Assembly: GCA_029891345.1 (NCBI GenBank)
Contig: CM056997.1
Location: 215,985,212-216,049,211, forward strand
DNA: 64,000 nucleotides
From: Dryococelus australis
Taxonomy: Eukaryota; Arthropoda; Insecta; Phasmatodea; Phasmatidae
Direction of reading: 5' to 3'
Numbering within the stretch: position 1 is the first letter of the stretch; the number at the start of each line of letters is the position of its first letter. Position numbers and translations under genes: made by a program. Shown here in pieces: positions 1 to 12,862 of this stretch. The notes under the pieces were generated by a model. The model had not been told where the DNA came from. It searched no databases and saw only the letters and a program-made list of their open reading frames with translations.

Positions 1-689
1 TTACAAAATTTAAATTCATAAATTTCAAAATCTGTGGCTGCGAACTATTAATTTTTTTTTCGAGATCTTGTAGTTTAGTGAATTCAAAGGAATTATTCAA
101 CTTCTTGAGGAAAAATTCCATTAAGAAGAAGAAAAAATTGGTGTTGAAATTTTATTAATACACTATGCTTTAGCTTGCAGATTTAGCTGAAAAAAAAACA
201 GGTTCAAGGCATCTGAGACGTGTTTAAATTTGTTTGATTTTGGCCTTAAATTTTCTCTATTTTGGGCCACAATTTGAAAGATTTTACAGGAAAAGAGAGA
301 TTTGCTAGATTTTTGGCTTTCATTTGCTTGAATTTTATCAAATTTAGTGCATTGCGCTTGTATATGCAATAGGCATTTACTAATGTTTTCGCGAGGAAAC
401 GTGCATTTCAAACACACTACAAGGCGGTTCAATGTACGCAGGAGCCTTAACTCTCGGCTTCACCTCTTTCGCAGAAACACCTTTTGCAACTAACCGATAC
501 CACTAATAAAATTCAGCCCAAAAATATTATACAACTCGTAAAATATAACTTATATATAATTGCACGTTTTCAGTAATTATGGCCTATTGTGAATCCGAAT
601 TTATGACGCGAAAACTAGGAATTTCCGCAAAAACGTAAAGCCTGGCTTTAATGATAGTATATAGAGAAAGCGGATCCTGGCTCAGTGCA
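1..689. other. AT-rich sequence, no gene seen
   Basis: I see no coding signature, RNA gene or element boundary in this stretch. The one 89-codon open frame (163-432, minus) has low-complexity composition and no recognisable domain. Confidence 0.5.
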
Positions 690-866
690 ATAAAACATCA
701 AAAAATAAATAAAATTAATGCTAAAATCAAGTAAAATTTCTCGTTTTCCAGCCACTCATTCATTTTCTAGAATTTTCAATTCCTGTTTCTGCAAATTTAA
801 GCTAAAACCAAGCAAAATTAAGCTCTAAAAAAAAGCAAATTTACCATTTTCTTAATAATGACTATG

Positions 867-897
<31 letters not shown>

Positions 898-1120
898 CAA
901 AATCAAGAAAATTTAAGCCAAATCTGCAAGTAAAATCATGTAAATTAAAGTTAAAATCAAGTAAATTAAAGGCAACATCAAGCTAATTTAAGCTAAAATC
1001 AAGTAAATTTAAAATCAAGCAATTTTAAGCTAAAATAAGCAAACTTTAAGTCAAAGTTTAAGCCAAATTTTAAGCAAAATCAAATAAATTCAAGCTAAAA
1101 CCAACCAGCTAAAATAAGTT
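690..1120. repeat. Degenerate AT-rich minisatellite with T27 tract
   Basis: Variants of a roughly 20-24 bp unit built around AAGCTAAAATCAAGTAAA recur through the interval. They are interrupted by an uninterrupted run of 27 T at 871-897. The units are too diverged to count exactly by eye. Confidence 0.6.
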
Positions 1121-1199
1121 GCGGAATAAATTTAATGGAAAAAAACTGACAAATAGAATGAAACAATTATACATTATAAGAGACTTGGAGAAAAATCTC

Positions 1200-2280
1200 T
1201 TTTTGGGTTACCAAAATAATTTTTTTATTCGATAAAATAACTCAACTATATATCTAAAAATTTCTAGCTTTAAAAGATTAAATAATTTCATTATACATCT
1301 AAAATCTAATATTAAACTATCAAACATTTTGATGTTTCTGTAAAATCGCTTACTCGTTCCATTGATTAATTCTAAAAAAATGTATATATCTTCTGTAATT
1401 ATTTCTTTCAAATAATTATAAGTTAGATTACATTGGCTGGTTAGACCAACATTACAAATTGTTCCTGTTTCAATAGATTTCTCAAAATCTACACTTATGT
1501 TTATGTTTGTTTTTCTTTAACTACAGATGTTTTCTATTTAAACATAGACATTTTGAGATGTTTGTATCATTTTTTCTTTAATTGCAATTGCTGTGTTAGT
1601 TTCATATTCAACAATACGCCACATAATTTCTATTTTTTGAATAAAAATTTTACATGGATCAGCATAACTTTACTGAACTGCAACATCTGCGTCCTTTGTT
1701 TGATAAACAAACGAACAATTGTTATCACATTAATTACGAAAAAAAAGTAATTTTATAACACCATTTTCAGTAAATTTCATCGTTATCTCGAATAAAACCA
1801 AACAGATATTTTAGAGGATACAATGTTTCATTTGTTTTATCACTATGCATACATTTTACTCAATATTTATCATAAACATCAGTAAACTCTAAATAATTTT
1901 GTTTACTTGGTGATATCAATAAATTAATCATAATTTTTGAAATTATTCCTGGATTATCACCACCTACAATAATATTAAGAATGTTTTGAAATTTTTTACT
2001 CTAGAAAACTGAAAACGAAAAAAGTTAGAATAAACATCAATAATATCTAATTTTGAATATTTTGAATTATCTACAACTTTATCTCTCTTTAGTAATCTAC
2101 ATTGTTCATAAACATAAGTACCATTTGGAACAGAAAAGCCATCACCTATAGGATTATTAAATTAGATTCTATTATTGTAATCATTTAAATTTCCTCTAGT
2201 TTTATCGGTCGGAGGAAAAGTTTGTCTTTCTAAAATCGCAATACTTTTATAACTAATTGATAAGAAAAAAATTCATACAT
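1200..2280 (-). pseudogene. Decayed ORF relic of unknown, possibly virus-like origin
   Basis: Read on the minus strand, the segment gives long stretches with coding-like amino-acid composition (for example DGFSVPNGTYVYEQC near 2,130 and CKIFIQKIEIMWRI near 1,640), broken by stops and frameshifts. A 67-codon open frame lies at 1,208-1,411. The surrounding DNA is much poorer in such runs. I do not recognise the family with certainty. The pattern of short aliphatic and aromatic runs reminded me of capsid-type proteins of Maverick/Polinton-like elements, but this is only an impression. The opposite-strand remnant at 2,290-2,690 points away from it, as in a divergent gene pair. Chance open frames in AT-rich DNA remain an alternative. 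Confidence 0.3.
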
Positions 2281-2289
2281 AAAACAAAA

Positions 2290-2690
2290 AATTCATTAAA
2301 GGATGTTTCTCGAGTTGAATTACTCCCAGAAAAATACAAAAGTTATAAAAAAATACTAAGCAGATTATGAAAAAAATAAGAAAAAAGAACTACTTTTAAT
2401 TCACAAATTATAAAATATTGGCATAAAAAAAGAGAACAAGTAAGTGAAGAAAAAAAAATTTATTAATGATGCTAGTTCAGAAGCAGCCAAAAATTAAGAT
2501 TATTCACCAACACTAGAAGAAACATTGTTTGAAAGAGAATTATTCTCAGAACATAAAAATTCTTATTTGGAAGAATAAATGGGAACTATGCCATTGAAAT
2601 ATTATTATATAAAACTCATAAAAGAAATTTCTGAAAGAATTAATGTTTATAATACGTTACATGGTTTACGAGGAAAATGCGGGGAAGGCT
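2290..2690 (+). pseudogene. Lysine-rich ORF remnant, divergent to the preceding relic
   Basis: Plus-strand reading gives runs such as LLPEKYKSYKKILSRL and, in another frame, SPTLEETLFERELFSEHKNS, separated by stops and single-base shifts. Nothing identifies a family. The composition (Lys/Glu-rich, few low-complexity runs) is more protein-like than the flanking AT-rich DNA. With the minus-strand relic to its left it would form a head-to-head pair. Confidence is low because the region is AT-rich and broken. Confidence 0.22.
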
Positions 2691-4243
2691 TTATTTAGTA
2701 AACATACCTCCCTCTAGCCACCCACTATGTCCCGTCGTCGTAGAGGAATACTCGTGACGTAATTGGTTTTGCCAGCGGTTGAAAATGTTATGATATTAAA
2801 GGTAAATGTTCAACTCAAGACAAAACATATTTACAAGTTTATCCATGTATAAAATAAATTCCATGTATTAAAAAGAACCCCTGTCCGGGGTGAATCTCGC
2901 CGCACACGGATAGATTTCTCTTACGATATCGCATAAATCGATACTTGTTTGCTGCTGGGCGTACGCGTCCACTGGAAAAATCGATGCCTGTGCAGTTTTC
3001 TAACCAGTCTACTATTTTTCGGTAATTGCAATTGCTCTTTATCGTCTACGCGTTTCTATGCTAGTTTCCTATCTCAGCCAATGAGAACAAGGAAACGTGA
3101 CACGTGACTTTATTTACCTGGCAACATGATTTTTTTGGCTGTATTTCCGTGTTTGTGCACAGTTTTGTGGTTATCTGTGTACTCACTCCAATTCTTTGAA
3201 AGACATTTCCAGTACCCTATAGTTTCCGTTATTTAAGGTTAACAATGTTCTTGTCCACAGTCGTTAATGTCGTAAACTTTTTTTTATTTTCATGATCCAA
3301 AACTGAAAAATTCGCGATACAGTAATCTTTCTTCACCGTACAGAGTTAATTGTTTATTATTTTCGCCAACTGTCATGCCTGGCGGTGTTACAGTCGACAG
3401 AACAGCTCGCAGGGAAACGCATGCCGCGTGCGGCACAGCCAGTTACGGAGCCCACGATTAACCACGTCACATAGGTCTTTGCCTAACTCTCACACAATAT
3501 CTCAGCGAAACTCGCAGGAAAATTCAGCCCCGTGTGCGCCTGAGCGGAATCTCTGTAAAACACACAGCGGCAAAATAAGCTTCAAAATAATGTGTGCACA
3601 TCGCTATCACTTAATCCATTATTGTCAGTTTTTCTGTATATTTGTTCACTTTCTTACAAAAATAAGCGTCTTAGAGAATTGGTCTACTCCAGTTAATAAG
3701 CGCAAAAGCGAATTCATGAAAATCATAAAAGTCGTAACACAGCTACAGCTATAGCCACGAAACCTGTTCGCAACAATGTGCTATATTTTTCATAACAATA
3801 TTATTACAACAAGACTTAAATATCTGTGGATATCATAAAGAAAACGTTTCCAATTCGCTGCACGATGTTTTAGTAAATGATTTGTAGGCAATGAGTACAC
3901 TGTTTTTAAAAATCATAAGCCTAATCCATTCATCCTGTTTGGAAGATTGGTGTTTGTCTACCTACAGGAAACCAATACGGGATTTTGCATGAAAGCGTGT
4001 TATATGAGCGGAGCAACTACCGTGAAATTACTCGCGAAATTTCACTGCATTTTCCATGCAGATATTCGCGCGTAGTCAAGCGTGGAATGAATCTCGTATG
4101 TACGTGCAAAACACATCAAGTAGCCTCGCTTGTATCCGCGTGGAGTTCTAGATCTGCAACAAAGATTGCACAGTACAGAGTTTCGTAGAGAGAAAAACAT
4201 GAACAAGACAGCGGGATCTTCCACTTCTTGTTCTTGACACAAT
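2691..4243. other. Intergenic, no supported feature
   Basis: Moderately mixed sequence with a somewhat GC-richer patch at 2,880-3,130. The longest open frame (3,350-3,754, plus, 134 codons) has an Arg/Ser/His-rich composition without a recognisable domain, and I do not accept it as a gene. Confidence 0.4.
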
Positions 4244-4715
4244 CATAAGTCGTAGCTTCAACCACTCCACAGCTCAGAACTATAACAAGGCTATTACAAA
4301 CCATAAGTCGTAGCTTCAACCACTCCACAGCTCAGAACTATAACAAGGCTATTACAAACCACAAGTCGTAGCTTCAACCACTCCACAGCTCAGAACTATA
4401 ACAAGGCTATTACAAACCATAAGTCGTAGCTTCAACCACTCCACAGCTCAGAACTATAACAAGGCTATTACAAACCATAAGTCGTAGCTTCAACCACTCC
4501 ACAGCTCAGAACTATAACAAGGCTATTACAAACCACAAGTCGATATTGCGATGGGCAGCTTTCACAAACATAAGTCGTAGCTTCAACCACTCCACAGCTC
4601 AGAACTATAACAAGGCTATTACAAACCACAAGTCGTAGCTTCAACCACTCCACAGCTCAGAACTATAACAAGGCTATTACAAACCACAAGTCGATATTGC
4701 GATGGGCACCTTTCA
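4244..4715. repeat. 58-bp minisatellite array with truncated variant units
   Basis: A 58-bp unit beginning CATAAGTCGTAGCTTCAACC starts at 4244, 4302, 4360, 4418, 4476, 4569 and 4627 and is nearly invariant. After the fifth unit, and again after the last two, the array switches to a short variant (4534 and 4685) that begins CACAAGTCGATATTGCGATG, giving a 5+short, 2+short higher-order pattern. Because 58 is not a multiple of three, the unit produces shadow open frames that shift frame at every repeat. They are not genes. Confidence 0.95.
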
Positions 4716-5214
4716 CTTTCAGACTTTTGTGCTAATATAAGTCGGCTTTTACAAATATAATTGCATGGAAAAGTTGCCAGAAACAAAAAGAAAAATATAG
4801 TTTTTTCTCACAAAATATATAAAATCGTTTTTTTATTGTTACAGTGACGCAAAACCTTTCTTGAAACCGATAAAGCGTTGCTCATTTTTCACCATTAATG
4901 TCTGTTGCTATAAATGCTCATATTCCGTAAGACCAGCAGTAGAAAACAGAATTTAAATGGGTACTAATAAATTTAAATTCGAATGTTTTTAGCTAGCACG
5001 AACGCATAATAAATATTTAATCCCTGGTTATTAAATTTTTAAAAAATATATGTATTTTTTAAGTAATCTGCATTTCACGAGAAGTTGTGTTGCATTGTTG
5101 TTCATAAATATTTTATATTTAAATACTGCTACAAAGCTAATAGCATCAAAAATTCAGTTCCAGTTTACGTGTTTTATGTTGACGTGCTTTCTGAATAATT
5201 GGTAATGAAAAATG
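4716..5214. other. AT-rich intergenic sequence
   Basis: No gene, repeat array or element boundary seen. Confidence 0.5.
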
Positions 5215-5490
5215 TAATTGACTGACTGACTGACTGAAGATATTTGGGTGGCTCTTAACAGCGAGGTCTTGAAAGCCGATGAGGTTGAAGCGAGGTGAGT
5301 GTGGAGCAGCGCCGGAATGCAAGGGCGGGGGAAACGGGAGATACCCTAGGAAACCCGCAGACCAGCGGCATCGTCCTGCACGATTCCCACATGCAAAAAA
5401 ACCGGGGTTAACCTCGCCGGAAATCGAACCCGGTTCGCTTTGGTGTGAGGCGAGTGGTCTATCTACAACACCAACGCGACTGGCATTTCA
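5215..5490 (-). mobile_element. tRNA-derived SINE, near full length
   Basis: Read on the minus strand it starts near 5,490 with a tRNA-like head: a box-A-like stretch (GTTGGTGTTGTAGATAGACC), then a good box B (GGGTTCGATTTCC). A ~190-bp body follows that contains GATGCCGCTGGTCTGCGGGT and GCTGCTCCACACTCACC. It ends in a (CAGT)n tail at 5,217-5,236. The same body is present at 23.75-23.99 kb and 24.98-25.15 kb, which makes this a dispersed family. SINEs are non-autonomous, transcribed by RNA polymerase III and mobilised by a LINE. No partner LINE is visible in the window. Confidence 0.8.
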
Positions 5491-5518
5491 TTCATGTATA
5501 CACAATAGTTAACTTTTT

Positions 5519-5596
5519 TCGGTGGTAAAATGTTACCTATAGTAACCACCATTTGAGAGGCGAGCAGGCTAACCGCTCATCCACCGAGGCCCCCAT
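5519..5596 (-). mobile_element. Second tRNA-like SINE head fragment
   Basis: Minus-strand reading gives GGCCTCGGTGGATGAGCGGT, then TTAGCCTGCTCGCCTCTCA. This has the look of a tRNA 5' half with box A, typical of tRNA-type SINE heads, followed by a short inverted repeat (GGTGGTAAAATG...ACCACC). No box B is seen, so it is a fragment or a different SINE subfamily lying beside the first. Confidence 0.45.
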
Positions 5597-5599
5597 CAT

Positions 5600-8500
5600 G
5601 AAAGGAACATTACGACATGTTACTAAGCGCAACATGTTGAAATTTAGATGTGTGGCTACACCACAACGTAGGTACGTACATAGAACTAAAATGTCGCGGC
5701 GGTCACTTTGATGTCTGCGAGACCATTCTTGGAATTGATGAGTGAGTCTCCGTAATGGACCGTGCGCCCGATTGGCTACTGAGTGCTGCGAAAAGTTCCC
5801 TATTGGTTGGGTTTACGGGCTGGCATGTAGGTTACTTGGCGCTAATTGGCGAACGGCGGCGTTTCAACACTTTACTAGCAAGCGACGCCATTTTGCTGGC
5901 GTGTGTGGCTGGAGTTCGCGTTGTAAGCGGCTATTTCACCTCTGTATTTTTAATTATTCTGTGCCTTTAATGAAGACCGAGTCACATGTAACCTGTTAAA
6001 GAGTAAAACAAGTTTCTCGGTAGCGCAGCAGCCAAGAACAGATAGTTAACGTTGGAGCGTGAATATTCATTGTTGAGTACAGACTAGTTCCCGTTCATTA
6101 GACTCGGGAATGTTTCCTGTAGTCCATTGCTCAAAGCAAATTTTAAAATCCACTTATGCATTGTGTAACATAATATCCGGGTACCGCAGCTCATAACGTA
6201 AATTCTAATATGTACGTTACACTTAGCCTAGAGCATAAATTAATTAATGACATTAATTAATGTGGAATGCATTATTTAATACTCGCCTTACTGCGAAACT
6301 AAACTGGTAATTTTAACAAGTGGAAAACAACTGAAAATAAGGAATCAAATTATTTAATTTGAAATATATTGCACTAGGATACTACCTAAATTAATAAATA
6401 GAAGTATATAAATTTGCAAACGTTGCTGAAGAGCGTGACATAACATGAGGCAAATGCCTGAGTGCAACTCGAGCTGTGCCACATTGGAAGTTACTTTGTT
6501 GATCATGTCTAGCACCAGTGGCGATGCGTGCTATAATTTCATGAGCAAGGTACTGTGTGGAGGGGGCAGTGATGGCGGTAATCAGTCCAATAACGAGGGA
6601 GAGAGGTCCGGGGGTCCTCCCCTGGCAAAATTGGGATTTAAAGGTGCAAAATGGTGCCATTTAAACATTTTTTCGTACCTAAATATAAAATACACCGCTT
6701 GCAAAAATATTAATATTTTTTTTTTTACATAAAATTTGCCCGAGTGAAAAATATTACAAAGATAACTTCTTCAAATTCGGAACCTTGTCCACACAAAATC
6801 AATATTATTCTAATACCTATCGACAGTGAGGTATTTACATACGGAGCAACTTTGTTTATACAAAAGTGTAGACAGGAAAAATTATTATTCGTTTTTGTAA
6901 AGATGGAAAGTAGTGAACTTTATTTTTACCAAATTCTTTAACAGACAAAAACTAATTTATGTGAACTTCAGAACACTCGTGTTGTTGAACAGTATTGCAC
7001 AAATTGTTAAGCTCACAATACCAGTTACAGTCCACGTGTTAACATCCTTTGTAAACAATAAATATGGCAAGAAAAACAATTTTGTTTAGGCTGTTACATC
7101 AAGCTAACCACGAGTGTTTCTGATAAAAAATTTTTTTTGGAAATTACGTAAAAAATTACCATCCTTGTGTGTTGTGATCCTAAGTTTAGGTGTCGGCCTA
7201 CGCTCTTTTGTGATGGCACATCTTTCCTGAAATGTGAAAGCACTGCTGGAAAAAAGCTTCACTCGTAATCCACACACACCACATTTACATCAGCAGGTTT
7301 CTGTTGCACTTATTCTATCTACATAGTTCTCAGTCTCACACTGTAATTTTATAACTTTTATGTAAGGCATATATCGTGCACTAATATGCATAACATTCTC
7401 AGCACCAAAACTAAATTGAATAAAAACAATACGATTCGTGTTGTGCGAGAGAACTTGCCTACGCATATATCTAGTTACTGTGAACTACACCGCGCCAACA
7501 GCCTGCGGCTAGGCCAGCTTCGGCTATGTCCACTTCAGTTCGGTGAAGAAAGCACTACCACCGTAGCTTCTAACACAGGTTGACGCAGCCATAAGCCCCC
7601 GCCCCTCCCCGGTAGGTCTTCCTACCCTGCCGTCCCTCCGTAGTCTGGGAAACCATTGTTACCGCCTACCTGCTGGAAGCATTACTTACAGCACTTCCAA
7701 ACATCTTGGCTTTGCTAGCCAACAAGTTGTTTTAGTATAATGTACAGTATTGTTTCCCGAGTAGAATGTGTATTGCATGAGTGAAATGTTACCTTAAAGT
7801 AGCAGAAATATAAGTTATAATTTGATATTTATTTTAAATACAACATAGTCAGGAAACTGTCTGGACAAACAGTGCTTGCCTTGCCTGCCCTAACGAGACG
7901 CCACTGCCCGGCACGCAGACATAAGCTAATTTTTATTTCCGAATGTAAATATGGATGATAGCTATGTTATTTTTAAAATGCTTAATTTTTTTTCCAACCT
8001 ATTTTTGCACTGAAACAATTTAAACTCCTTTACATATGCAAGGACAATTTATATACAGCACAGCCAACAGATGGCAACCAGCCGATAATTAACGTCGTAC
8101 AGAATAGTTGACGGTAGCTGTTGTCTTAATTACATTTTCTCTTTGCTTGTGGCAATTCACGTAAAAGTTGTAAACGTATTCATTTGCATACTATGATATC
8201 GCATTTTTATGTCAGTCTCAAAACCTTCCTGAATTAACTGCCTGAAATGGATATTGGTCAAACACACTCTAACATAGTGCAACTAGACACAATATAGATG
8301 GAGTAATTCTCTGCATCAGCGTCAGTATATTTTACACCTATTTGTGTTCAAGTTTTTTTCATTTCACAAATTTTGATAAAATAATATTAACAGCGTACAT
8401 TTATTTTTGTATTTTCAGAGTCAAAATCGAACGGTTATAGGCGATATCGTCAGAGACCTACTATGCTCATGTCAGGAAATTTTCTTTCATTATTGATTGT

Positions 8501-9580
8501 CGTTTTGGACATCACGCCTAAAAGAAATTCGCAACTTTCTAGAAATACGTCCTTTGCGAAGGCGGTTAAAATACGTCGAATTAGAGAGTCCATCGCTGAA
8601 CGCTCGCAGCGGCTTAATGCGCAGAGTATGTGCTGTGCTGCGGGAAAAGTTGTTCTTCCCGGAATTCAGGATCCCCACAAACAGTAAAAAGTCTATTGAC
8701 AGGCAGTCATCCATTACCTGCGCATTTTTTGAATAATACCCGAAGCTATAATAGGCCTACTCTATTTCTGATGACTTCATTCGGCGCAAAAGAAATACGA
8801 GGAAACAAATTTATGCCTACTTTCAAGATAAAAGGACAGATATACAATCCGATTGGCAGTTTACTCCCATCGTCAGGCCAAAGTCCGCAATTTTTACAAA
8901 TTTTAAATAATTTCTGATGCTGATAAACTTTCCTTGCGGTCCAACATTGCCACATATTTAAAAATTGAGTTGACCAATGAATGACAGACAGATTACTATG
9001 AAGTACTAAGTCGCAGGCAGTTGCTATTTAAAATAATATATTAAAATTCATTTTCATTCTTTAAGTTGTAACTACGGAGAAAAAACTAATTACTTTTAAA
9101 ATGTAATATTGAAGGTTTGTAATAAAATTAATACAATAGTAAAAAATATTAATGCTATTATTATCTAGGTATAAAGAATAATAAATAGATGGCCAGCGAA
9201 GCTGGCGAGGGTGCCGTTAGTTTATAGTAAGTTAGTTTTTGCTCCTCATAAAAGTACAATATACTAGATTTCTTATAAATCCTTACGTCAGTACACCAGC
9301 GTTACAACTATAACATACTGAAGTAACACATGCCGTAAACAAAATGCGTTACTCCAGCACGTTTCCGAGCTAAACTATCCCACGCAAATGCGTAACCTTC
9401 AATAATTAGGTTGTAAAACAATTGATGACACGTAAGAGATACTCGTGTGTGAGAAGTGTGGGATGGACATAGTTGGAAGTACGGGTAACGATACAGCGAC
9501 CAGCGAGAGTAGTGTGCTTAACGCCTGAGTGGCGGGCATTCGGAACAATGGTGATGAAGAGCAGTGGACTTTTTGATGGC
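5600..9580. other. Intergenic, no supported gene
   Basis: About 4 kb of mixed AT-rich DNA. Open frames of 65-95 codons (for example 6,445-6,732 and 8,630-8,917) overlap on both strands with no recognisable motif. A GC-richer patch at 7,480-7,680 and a purine/pyrimidine-biased patch at 6,560-6,640 have no clear meaning. Confidence 0.4.
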
Positions 9581-9585
9581 AAGTG
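9581..9585. repeat. Target-site duplication, left copy (AAGTG)
   Basis: AAGTG directly precedes the left LTR. The same five bases directly follow the right LTR at 21,799-21,803. A 5-bp duplication is usual for Ty3/gypsy integration and fixes the outer borders of the element. Confidence 0.85.
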
Positions 9586-10269
9586 GTTACGTCTCCGCTT
9601 CATACCTCCTGTCGTGACCACTGAACCAACGATATTACAAGCACTCTACTATCACACTAGGTCGGGGTAGATGTACGTCATTGCGGGCGTAACTCTAAGT
9701 TCACTAACAACCCAGGTTTCATAACACAGCTACTTCATTGAACATTAATTATATATAACATATAGGAAATAGATACAACACTTCCCAAGTAAATACTTAA
9801 ATGGGCAACATTTAGTTATGAAACACTTACAAGCGGCTCGGTGGCGTTACGTCACAATATGCTGATATTGATTACCTAGCCTTGACTGTTAATATCAATT
9901 AGTATTTACGGGGCCGACGGGGTATCGAAGGTAATCGTTGCGCCCTAATTGCTAGTTCGATTTATGCTCACCAATTAACACTGATGGACCTCAGAGTTCC
10001 TCAAGGCCTCGATGTCTTGGTGCTCAGGTTGCCAGCTCTGGCAAATAACACAGAGAATATTTCAATCGTCTTCAGGTCACTGGCCGGCCGGAGCGTGAGG
10101 GCGGGGGGGTTGCGTGTACGGCCGTTTTATACGCCTCGCCCAGTAGGTAAGCGTGGCATGTATACAACTCTCTTTCAATCTATAACCCGTTGAACCTTAG
10201 CTGATGTTATCCTTGTGCCGTTGAAGCTTAAGTAGTGACCTTTGTGGGTGGGCCTTTCTAGCCGCTACA
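9586..10269 (-). repeat. 3' LTR
   Basis: 684 bp, nearly the same as 21111-21798. In element orientation it starts TGTAGCGGC and ends GACGTAAC. About 27 differences from the other LTR are visible, ten of them in a G-rich stretch near 10,081-10,115. The 3' LTR carries the polyadenylation role in such elements, but I could not place the exact signal. Confidence 0.93.
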
Positions 10270-10270
10270 C

Positions 10271-10279
10271 TACCCCCCA
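10271..10279 (-). promoter_or_regulatory. Polypurine tract
   Basis: In element orientation TGGGGGGTA lies immediately before the 3' LTR. Retroelements of this class use such an RNase-H-resistant purine run to prime plus-strand DNA. Confidence 0.75.
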
Positions 10280-12862
10280 GGACAAAATAACAGCCGTCCC
10301 GGCTGTGGCAATAGTGAGGCAAGCAAACAGGTTGGTTCATCCAAAGGTAGTGGTACTGAAGTGGAGACAGGCTGAGGAGCTCATGTCGGGGCGAACGACG
10401 GCGACAAAAGGTGGCATACGCGGTAATATTTAGTAGCAGTGCCGTAGGGGCAAGGCTAAGTTCGATATCTCGTCTAACAAAGAAATTATAATTAAAAAAT
10501 AGTGAAAATGAGTTAAGGGGGAACTTTTGCAAATGGCAAGGCAGTAAGATATAAATTCGTATTCACCGGAATGGTCATAAAATAATACAGAATAAGATAC
10601 AAAGAGAATGTGTCCACAGTATTATTAAGGTACCTGGACACGTTGAGAAGCGCGACCACAGGTACGAAGGAGGTATGTCCAACGCCACATTTAATTTCAC
10701 AAAGAATAATTGACCTCTTAAGGCTAAATGATGGACATTGGTAGAGCTAGCGCACACGTGGTGCCAGCACGCTGAACAACGTGTCAGGCTAGGAACTCTT
10801 AAAAATAAAATACAAGGGTGTTAATAAAAAGGTGCCTGCTGGCTGAAACAACAATAAATTGACAAAAGCAAATGCAATTGGGGAGCGTTAAGTTCATTAG
10901 AGGAAAGTTAGAAAGTACACAAGGGAAAATCAACACAATTGTGAAGGGACTACTTATATGAAAGGTAGACGGCACTCCAGAGGTTGGCAGCGCCGTCATG
11001 TATCTGGTCTGTTAGGGCAAGAAGACTGACGGGGCATTTTAAGGCCTGTTACTGGCGTGTGCTTTATTTGTGCACTGGAGAAAAATACTTACTGACCGAC
11101 ATTTGTACAATTAGTGCTGTTGGCTTCTTACACATAAGTAGAAAACATTTTCTTTTAACACAAACATATGTTGAGAGAACTCTGATACACAAATAAAACC
11201 CTCGTGCGGTCATGACTGTAATGCAAAAATAAGAATGGCGTTGCCCTGAAGAGTAATAACTTGCTGTAGGCGGTAAACACACCAAAACTTAACCTAATCA
11301 GTACATAACAAGTGGTGCGTTACTGAACAGAAATTAATATATAGTAATAAACAGTAATGGATATGAAATAAACAGTGGAAGGAGGTACACAATAACATCC
11401 GATTAGACGCACGTGGTGTGTAGTGAAATTTTCAAAACGTGGCGCTGTTCGCCAATAGTGTAGTGTTCACTTATAGAGGCACTGGTTTAGTATTATAGTA
11501 GCGCGCACGCAGGAATAACGAGAGTTTGAATACCAGTTCGCACTTTGGGTGTCGCCAGAGGTGAGAATATCATAGCTCGCACGCAGGCAGAGCACGAGTC
11601 TATTCACAATATACCACTTGGTATTGTCATGTGAGTAGGGAAAATGATAGCTCGCACGCAGGCGAGAGCGTTAGTCAAAGTGATAATTGCACTGTTCGTG
11701 TTCACCAGATCGTAAATTATGGTAGCTGGCACTCAGGCGGAGTGTGAGTCTATTGGCATATGCACTTTTGGCAAGGTGTCTGCGGTAAGCACTTTCCGAA
11801 GCATGTGGAGTGTAGTGCTATTTGTACAGTTAACACATAAGATATTAAAGATAACAAGTCCTTTAAGAACGGCGTAATAAGGTAAAAGCATGAAATTAAA
11901 ACATAGGAATATACTGAATACTAGTGACTAATATAAATGTAAGCAATTTGCAATTTATACTACATGCATAAAAGCATAAAGTGAAAAATATAAAACCATA
12001 TTGACCAATGGATTACCTTCAAGTATTACCACAATGCAAATAAAAATATATACGTGAGAGCATATAAGAAAATACATAATAACAGTTAAGAAAGAATTGC
12101 TCCTTAATGAATAACAGAGTGAGAAACACTAGTAAACAACAAAATCATAATGCTAATATTCATATTTGACATAGGTTTCCTATAGGAATGTGTGTTCAGA
12201 ACATATTTATTTATCAGATGTACATACAATAATGTTTGCGAAGTATAACAGTGATATATATGTATATATTTATATATATATAACGCTGCAGGGATAGGTA
12301 AGGCAAGGAAAAATAAAAACGTGTGCACACAACTAACACAATACTTCAGAACTACTTAAGGAAAATACCTAGAAAATAAATTTAAAATAAACCCGGGAAG
12401 ACTACCATTGCTGGTCGTAGTCCGTAACTAGTTAATAGTGATTATAAGCACTGGAGTGCAGCTCAGTTAGCATTCCCATGAAAATGGAATAATATATTAT
12501 ACTATACGGGGAAAGAAAATTGAATGCAATTAAAAGTCACAGGAAGTCACGAAGCTGTGGCTGGTAAAGATGCAATAAGTTAAGTACACAGAGGCCCGTA
12601 CGCCTAAAGGAAATGGAAAAGAAATGGAGTGCTGTCGTAAAAGTAAGCTATTGGCAATCATGTTTGTAACACGTGGGGCAATGTGTGTCATACTTACACC
12701 CTTGTGAGAACTGGGTAACCAGAAAAAAGTACCACTGCGAGGAATGCCCAGCGTAATTAATATACTTATCTGCAGGCGGAGACAGCTCAGAATGTATGAA
12801 AAAAAAAATTTGTAACACTATCGTGTGGACAACATAAGCATGGCAGTAGGGTTTTTTTTTCT
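10280..12862 (-). other. Long noncoding segment between env and the 3' LTR
   Basis: About 2.6 kb with no retroviral domain. Open frames reach only 60-111 codons on both strands without motifs. It contains a TATATA-rich patch near 12,255-12,285 and the ~75-bp spaced repeats described separately. This is unusually long for the interval between env and LTR, so it could hold a decayed accessory gene, an acquired host sequence or another insertion. Confidence 0.6.
11499..11800. repeat. Four diverged ~75-bp periodic repeats
   Basis: TAGCNCGCACGCAGG-like cores occur at 11,499, 11,573, 11,648 and 11,723, spaced 74-75 bp, each followed by a diverged spacer that often contains GAGTCTATT. They lie in the noncoding tail of the LTR element. 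Confidence 0.75.

Noticed and set aside
4244-4715. Regular repeat array as a CRISPR locus
   Set aside because: Units are contiguous 58-bp tandem copies without unique spacers, in a eukaryotic context.
6560-6660. GGTCCGGGGGTCCTCCCC as a transposon terminus
   Set aside because: No partner inverted repeat or duplication found nearby.
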